From: Luteimonas_C sp035250245
Lineage (GTDB): Bacteria > Pseudomonadota > Gammaproteobacteria > Xanthomonadales > Xanthomonadaceae
Reading direction: 5' to 3'
NCBI GenBank assembly: GCA_035250245.1
Contig: DATFFH010000092.1
Location: 1 to 7,828 of the forward strand
Length of the DNA: 7,828 nucleotides
In this document: positions 4,897-7,828 of the stretch, piece after piece
Layout of the letters: the number at the start of each line of letters is the position of its first letter
Numbering within the stretch: position 1 is the first letter of the stretch
Translations under genes and position numbers: made by a program
The notes under the pieces: generated by a model
The model's input: only the letters and a program-made list of their open reading frames with translations
Databases searched by the model: none
Told to the model about the DNA's origin: nothing

Positions 4897-5012
4897 GTGG
4901 GAGTCCTCGTCATGGCTATTGAAGGAACGACGAACCAGCAGATGGAAGATCGACATGGTTTCCTTCTCCCCATCGAAGAAGAGCGCGAAAGGCGGACATG
5001 GGCGTTACCGGG

Positions 5013-5852
5013 CTATTTCCAGGTGCCCGCGGCCGCGCTGCGGCGCGCGTATTCGGCGAAATCCCGAGGCTCGCGCCCCAGAGCGCGCTGCACGCCATCG
5101 GCGAGATGGGCATTGCGCCCGTCCAGCACTTCGGTGAACAGATAACCCAGGAATTCGACGATTTCCGGCGGCATCCCCCGCTCCGCCGCACTGGCGGCGA
5201 AGGCTTCCATCGGGATTTGCGCGAAGGCGATCGGGCGGCCACTGGCTTGTGCGATCCCTTCTATCGCTTGTTCGAAAGTCAGCATCTGCGGCCCGGTCAG
5301 CTCGTACAGCTGGCCGATATGGCGGTCGTCGCTCAGTGCGGCGAAGACGACATCGGCGATGTCCTCGGCGTCGACGAAAGGCTCGGGCACCTCGCCCACC
5401 GGCAGCGCGACTTCGCCGGACAGGATCGAATCCAGAAACGCACCTTCATCGAAGTTCTGCATGAACCAGCTGCAGCGCACGATGGTCCAGTCCGCGCCGG
5501 AAGCCATGAGCACCTCTTCGGCGCGCTGCGCTTCGTGCTCGCCGCGCCCGGACAGGAGCACCAGGCGGCGCACGCCCGCCTGCAGCGCCTGCCGGACGAA
5601 GGCGTCGATCGCTTCGGGCGCGCCCGGCACGGCCAGATCCGGGTAGTACGTGATGTAGGCGGCGGACGCGCCGTGCAACGCGTCGGCCCAGGTTGAGCGA
5701 TCCTCCCAATCGAAGGCAGGTTGCGCAGCGCGGGAGCCGATCCGAACCGGGCGACCGGCCGCCCGCAGGCGCTCGGCGACGCGGCGGCCGGTCTTGCCGG
5801 AGCCGCCGACGACCAGGACGGTGCGCTGATCTTGCTGGTACAGGGGATTCAT
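5013..5852 (-). CDS. NmrA-like NAD(P)-binding oxidoreductase (atypical SDR)
   Basis: This 279-residue cytoplasmic protein has an N-terminal Rossmann fold with the dinucleotide motif VVGGSGKTGRRV (14-25). Arg41, just after the second strand, suggests NADP(H) preference. Other NmrA-type segments are ITYYPDL (67-73), VRRLVLLSGRGE (94-105), DWTIVRCSWFMQNF (121-134) and FVDAEDIADVVFAAL (159-173). The family contains redox-sensing regulators as well as quinone and other reductases, and no catalytic YxxxK pair is evident, so the reaction cannot be assigned. The ATG at 5852 is chosen because GAGGT lies 6 nt upstream; in-frame ATGs at 5864 and 5927 are less well placed. It is divergent from an AraC-family gene across 279 bp, which makes it that regulator's most likely target. 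Confidence 0.87.
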   Translation of the reverse strand: MNPLYQQDQRTVLVVGGSGKTGRRVAERLRAAGRPVRIGSRAAQPAFDWEDRSTWADALHGASAAYITYYPDLAVPGAPEAIDAFVRQALQAGVRRLVLLSGRGEHEAQRAEEVLMASGADWTIVRCSWFMQNFDEGAFLDSILSGEVALPVGEVPEPFVDAEDIADVVFAALSDDRHIGQLYELTGPQMLTFEQAIEGIAQASGRPIAFAQIPMEAFAASAAERGMPPEIVEFLGYLFTEVLDGRNAHLADGVQRALGREPRDFAEYARRSAAAGTWK

Positions 5853-5903
5853 GTCGGACCTCATTCGATGGACGCTGGATGGCGTGGTGTCCACTTTGAT
5901 CCG

Positions 5904-5937
5904 ACAATTACGCACTTTAAATGCCAAAATTAATTGT
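5904..5937. promoter_or_regulatory. Candidate operator: ACAATTA-N20-TAATTGT inverted repeat
   Basis: ACAATTA at 5904-5910 and TAATTGT at 5931-5937 are perfect inverted 7-mers with centres 27 bp apart, in the AT-rich middle of the divergent intergenic region. A second small dyad, TCCAA-N5-TTGGA, lies at 5953-5967. Both are in the right place to bind a regulator controlling the oxidoreductase gene. AraC proteins more often bind direct repeats, so the AraC-family protein here may not be the ligand, and AT-rich dyads can occur by chance. Confidence 0.35.
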
Positions 5938-5962
5938 TTTTATGCTTTTTCGTCCAACTCAA

Positions 5963-5990
5963 TTGGATAAACGATCAATAGATGCATACT
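5963..5990 (+). promoter_or_regulatory. Candidate promoter of the AraC-family gene (TTGGAT-N16-CATACT)
   Basis: TTGGAT at 5963-5968 and CATACT at 5985-5990 form an imperfect sigma-70 promoter with a 16-bp spacer, starting near 5997. The leader would then contain the whole 33-bp inverted repeat at 6005-6096 before the start codon at 6132. The -35 overlaps the TCCAA-N5-TTGGA dyad, so a protein bound there could repress the gene. I did not find a convincing promoter pair for the opposite gene. Confidence 0.35.
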
Positions 5991-6004
5991 GGCCTTGCCG
6001 GGGC

Positions 6005-6096
6005 TTTTTGTAGGAGCGGCTTTAGCCGCGAGCTCTTTCGGCATATGGCGACGATCTGACGGGAAGAGCTCGCGGCTAAAGCCGCTCCTACAAAAA
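6005..6096. repeat. GTAGGAGCGGCTTTAGCC inverted-repeat element, copy 1
   Basis: The arm 6005-6037 is an exact 33-base reverse complement of 6064-6096 around a 26-base loop. Each arm contains its own small palindrome, GCGGC-TTTA-GCCGC, followed by GAGCTC, as in REP pairs. This sequence type is abundant between genes of Lysobacter and related genera and, in variant form, in Pseudomonas. The loop holds GCGACGATCTGA (6048-6059), the reverse complement of a variant of the loop motif in copies 2 and 3, so this copy is inverted relative to them. It lies in the probable 5' leader of the AraC-family gene. Confidence 0.93.
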
Positions 6097-6131
6097 AGCC
6101 GGATCGCTTAGGGCCATCACAGAGAGGCGCC

Positions 6132-7100
6132 ATGAACATCCCGACTCCCGCCTGGACACCCATAGACCCGCTCGGCGAAGCCCTGCACCAGATGCGGATG
6201 AGCGGCCTGTTCTACACACGGTCGGAATTCGCGGCGCCCTGGGGACTGTCGCTGCCGGCGTTGCCGCAAATGCTGATGTTCCATGTGATCAATGTCGGCG
6301 AATGCTGGCTGGAACTCGATGGCTTGCCGCCGCAACGTCTGCTGCCCGGGGATTTCGCCCTGGTACCGCACGGCCAGGGCCATCGCTTGACCCACTCGCC
6401 CGGCGCCGAATACGCGGCGCTGTTCGACTTGCCGCGCGAAGCGGTGAGCGAACGTTACGAAGTGCTGCGCCACGGCGGCGACGGCGCGGCCGCGCAGATG
6501 ATCTGCGGCGCGGTGCGGTTCGATCACCCGGCCGCGCAGCAACTGGTAGCCATGCTGCCGCGCGCGATCCACATCGCGGCAGCCGATTCGCCGCATCGCG
6601 AGTGGATGCCGGACATGCTGCGCTTCATGGCCGACGAAATGCGCGCGCTGCGGCCCGGCGGCGAAACCATCGTCACCCGGTTGGCCGACATCCTGGTGAT
6701 CCAGGCGATCCGCGCCTGGATCGAACGCGATCCCGCGGCGCAAGGCGGCTGGCTGGGCGCATTGCGCGACAAGCAGATCGGGCGCGCGATCGGTCTGATC
6801 CATCGCGAACCTTCGCGCGACTGGACGCTGGCTTCGCTGGCAGAAGCCGTGGCGATGTCGCGCTCGGCCTTCGCCGCGCGCTTCGCCGCCCAGGTCGGCA
6901 TGCCGGCGATGCAATACCTGGCGCAATGGCGGATGAATTCGGCCCTGACCGAGCTGCGCGAGCGCGATGTGTCGATCGCGGCGCTTGCCGAACGCATGGG
7001 TTACCAGTCCGAAGCCGCGTTCAGCCGCGCGTTCAAGCGTCACACCGGATTGTCGCCGGGTGCGGCGCGCAAGCGGGCCGCCGCGCAATGGCCTGCGTAA
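6132..7100 (+). CDS. AraC-family transcriptional regulator with N-terminal cupin domain
   Basis: This 322-residue protein has a cupin ligand-binding half (about 15-200, with the motif LLPGDFALVPHGQGHRL at 70-86) and a C-terminal AraC/XylS DNA-binding half. The two helix-turn-helix units lie at about 232-251 (WTLASLAEAVAMSRSAFAAR) and 281-302, ending in the family signature GYQSEAAFSRAFKRHTGLSPG (290-310). Members with this cupin layout often respond to small organic molecules and control a neighbouring oxidoreductase gene. The gene is divergent from the NmrA-like gene, so it probably controls that gene and perhaps itself. Its ligand cannot be predicted. AGAGAGG just before the ATG at 6132 supports the start. 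Copies 1 and 2 of one inverted-repeat family stand 35 bp before the start and 3 bp after the stop. Confidence 0.93.
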   Translation: MNIPTPAWTPIDPLGEALHQMRMSGLFYTRSEFAAPWGLSLPALPQMLMFHVINVGECWLELDGLPPQRLLPGDFALVPHGQGHRLTHSPGAEYAALFDLPREAVSERYEVLRHGGDGAAAQMICGAVRFDHPAAQQLVAMLPRAIHIAAADSPHREWMPDMLRFMADEMRALRPGGETIVTRLADILVIQAIRAWIERDPAAQGGWLGALRDKQIGRAIGLIHREPSRDWTLASLAEAVAMSRSAFAARFAAQVGMPAMQYLAQWRMNSALTELRERDVSIAALAERMGYQSEAAFSRAFKRHTGLSPGAARKRAAAQWPA

Positions 7101-7103
7101 CGC

Positions 7104-7196
7104 TTTTCGTAGGAGCGGCTTTAGCCGCGAGCTCTTTGCTTCAGGTCGCTGTGACGGGCGGAAAAGAGCTCGCGGCTAAAGCCGCTCCTACGAAAA
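7104..7196. repeat. GTAGGAGCGGCTTTAGCC inverted-repeat element, copy 2
   Basis: The arm 7104-7137 pairs exactly over 34 bases with 7163-7196 around a 25-base loop that starts GCTTCAGGTCGC. It begins 3 bp after the stop codon of the AraC-family gene, so on RNA it forms a strong 3' hairpin. No U-run follows on the plus strand, so mRNA protection or a rho-related effect is more likely than intrinsic termination. It differs from copy 1 at one arm position (T to C), with the matching change in the other arm. Confidence 0.93.
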
Positions 7197-7247
7197 ACCG
7201 ACAGCTTGCGCAAGCGCCATCGAATGGTTCCCAGGCAGCGCCAATTT

Positions 7248-7263
7248 CGCGCACGCGCGCGCG
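7248..7263. other. Alternating purine-pyrimidine tract (Z-DNA-prone)
   Basis: Sixteen bases alternate strictly between C or A and G or C as CGCGCACGCGCGCGCG, in the 106-bp gap before the NTF2-like gene. Such tracts can adopt Z-DNA under negative supercoiling. A weak promoter-like pair, TTTCGC (7245-7250) and TACGAT (7269-7274), spans it. Chance is a fair explanation in DNA of this GC content. Confidence 0.3.
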
Positions 7264-7302
7264 AGGGATACGATAGATTGTCGGCACTTCGAGGAGAGCC
7301 GC

Positions 7303-7743
7303 ATGTCGAATCGCATTCTGCCGTTGATCGCCGTTTTGATGCTCGCATGCTCCTCGTCGTTCGCATCCGAGAAGAACGACGTCGCCCAGATCCTCAAGGT
7401 CGAGAAAGACGCCTGCGACGCGTTCGAGCGCGAAGACGCGGATTGGCTGGAAAAGCATCTCGATCCGACTTTCACCCTGACCAGTTCCACCGGCAAGGTG
7501 ACCACCCGCGCCGACGAAGTCGCCGATCTGCGCGGCGGCACGAAATACGACGTGTTCCGCAACCGCGACACGAAAGTTCGCTTGTACGGCGATGCGGCGG
7601 TGACGACCGGCATCACCCGGGTCGAAGGCCAGGCCGACGGCAAGCCCTACAAGCTCGATTTCCAGTTCACCGACACCTACGTCCGCAAGCCGGACGGCTG
7701 GGTGATGGTGGCCAGCCACGCATCGCGCCTGCCCGCGCCGTAA
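7303..7743 (+). CDS. Exported NTF2-like / DUF4440 (SnoaL-type) protein
   Basis: This 146-residue protein has a signal sequence (1-21) and then one NTF2-like alpha+beta domain of the DUF4440/SnoaL type. An N-terminal helix EKNDVAQILKVEKDACDAFEREDADWLEKHL (23-53) is followed by strands TFTLTSSTGKV, TKVRLYGDAAVTTGITRVEG and FQFTDTYVRKPDGWVMVASHASRL. The closing W-x-V-x-x-x-H-x-S pattern is typical. Such domains serve as small-ligand pockets, enzymes or assembly scaffolds, and nothing here fixes which. Signal peptidase I cleavage after SFA is favoured, but Cys16 in VLMLAC leaves a weaker lipoprotein reading. A strong GAGGAG precedes the ATG at 7303. The gene stands alone on the plus strand between repeat copies 2 and 3. 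Confidence 0.85.
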   Translation: MSNRILPLIAVLMLACSSSFASEKNDVAQILKVEKDACDAFEREDADWLEKHLDPTFTLTSSTGKVTTRADEVADLRGGTKYDVFRNRDTKVRLYGDAAVTTGITRVEGQADGKPYKLDFQFTDTYVRKPDGWVMVASHASRLPAP

Positions 7744-7760
7744 CCTCGGCTTTGCTTTTG

Positions 7761-7828
7761 TGGGAGCGGCTTCAGCCGCGAGCTCTTCCATCAGGTCGCA
7801 GCATGATGAAGAGCTCGCGGCTGAAGCC
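7761..7828. repeat. GGAGCGGCTTCAGCC inverted-repeat element, copy 3 (cut by the window end)
   Basis: GGCTTCAGCCGCGAGCTCTT at 7768-7787 pairs exactly with 7809-7828, where the window ends, so the outer part of the right arm is not visible. The left arm begins with GTGGGAGC (7760-7767). Here CTTCAG replaces the CTTTAG of copies 1 and 2, with the complementary change in the other arm. The loop carries TCAGGTCGC at 7791-7799, as in copy 2. It follows the stop of the NTF2-like gene by about 17 bp. Confidence 0.88.

Noticed and set aside
4893..4914. Six-codon frame whose TGA overlaps the ATG of the GFA-family gene.
   Set aside because: It has no Shine-Dalgarno and no conserved-looking peptide; the overlap is probably coincidence.
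6117..7088. A 323-codon open frame on the minus strand opposite the AraC-family gene.
   Set aside because: It mirrors the coding strand's codon bias and shows no domain; the plus-strand regulator accounts for the sequence.
4478..7828. The strong inverted repeats as rho-independent terminators.
   Set aside because: The elements at 4478-4556, 6005-6096 and 7104-7196 carry T at the 5' edge and A at the 3' edge of the stem and no T-run after it. They look like REP-pair elements. They may still have mRNA-end effects.
6005..7828. CRISPR array or satellite from the recurring GGAGCGGCTTTAGCCGC unit.
   Set aside because: Units occur as inverted pairs around whole genes, not as regularly spaced direct repeats with short spacers.

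Overview
The window reads as chromosomal DNA of a GC-rich gammaproteobacterium, most likely Xanthomonadaceae (Lysobacter, Luteimonas or a close relative). Three things point there. The first gene closely resembles, from memory, the MetX-fold serine O-succinyltransferases of Xanthomonas and Stenotrophomonas. The coding sequences have strongly GC-rich third positions. Short palindromic repeats of at least five sequence families sit between the genes. No database search was possible, so the taxonomy is an inference.

Layout: (1) 1-1962, plus strand: a serine O-succinyltransferase gene (cysteine formation) followed by a cysteine dioxygenase gene (cysteine removal). A palindromic repeat stands just upstream of each, and a -10-like hexamer follows each repeat. 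(2) 2023-2665, plus strand: a four-helix DUF2214 membrane protein, a palindromic repeat and a tRNA-Leu(CAA) gene with encoded CCA. (3) 2699-3896: an unrecognised 125-residue ORF just after the tRNA, overlapping tail to tail with a minus-strand gene for an exported, Trp-rich protein of unknown function. (4) 3930-4896, minus strand: an exported RidA-like protein that lacks the family's key arginine, a perfect 32-bp inverted repeat and a GFA-family zinc protein. (5) 5013-7100: an NmrA-like NAD(P)-binding oxidoreductase gene divergent from an AraC-family regulator gene, across an AT-rich control region. (6) 7104-7828: an exported NTF2-like protein set between copies of one repeat family.

Functional links: the first two genes act on opposite sides of the cysteine pool. 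The AraC-family gene is placed to control the divergent oxidoreductase gene. The RidA-like and Trp-rich genes are 33 bp apart on one strand and both encode exported proteins, so they are probably one operon. The rest looks like ordinary accessory chromosome. I see no integrase, transposase, CRISPR array, toxin-antitoxin pair or recognised defence system. The least explained parts are the Trp-rich exported protein with its RidA-like neighbour, the tRNA-adjacent orphan ORF, and the repeats, whose paired arms stay perfectly matched although the copies differ from each other.
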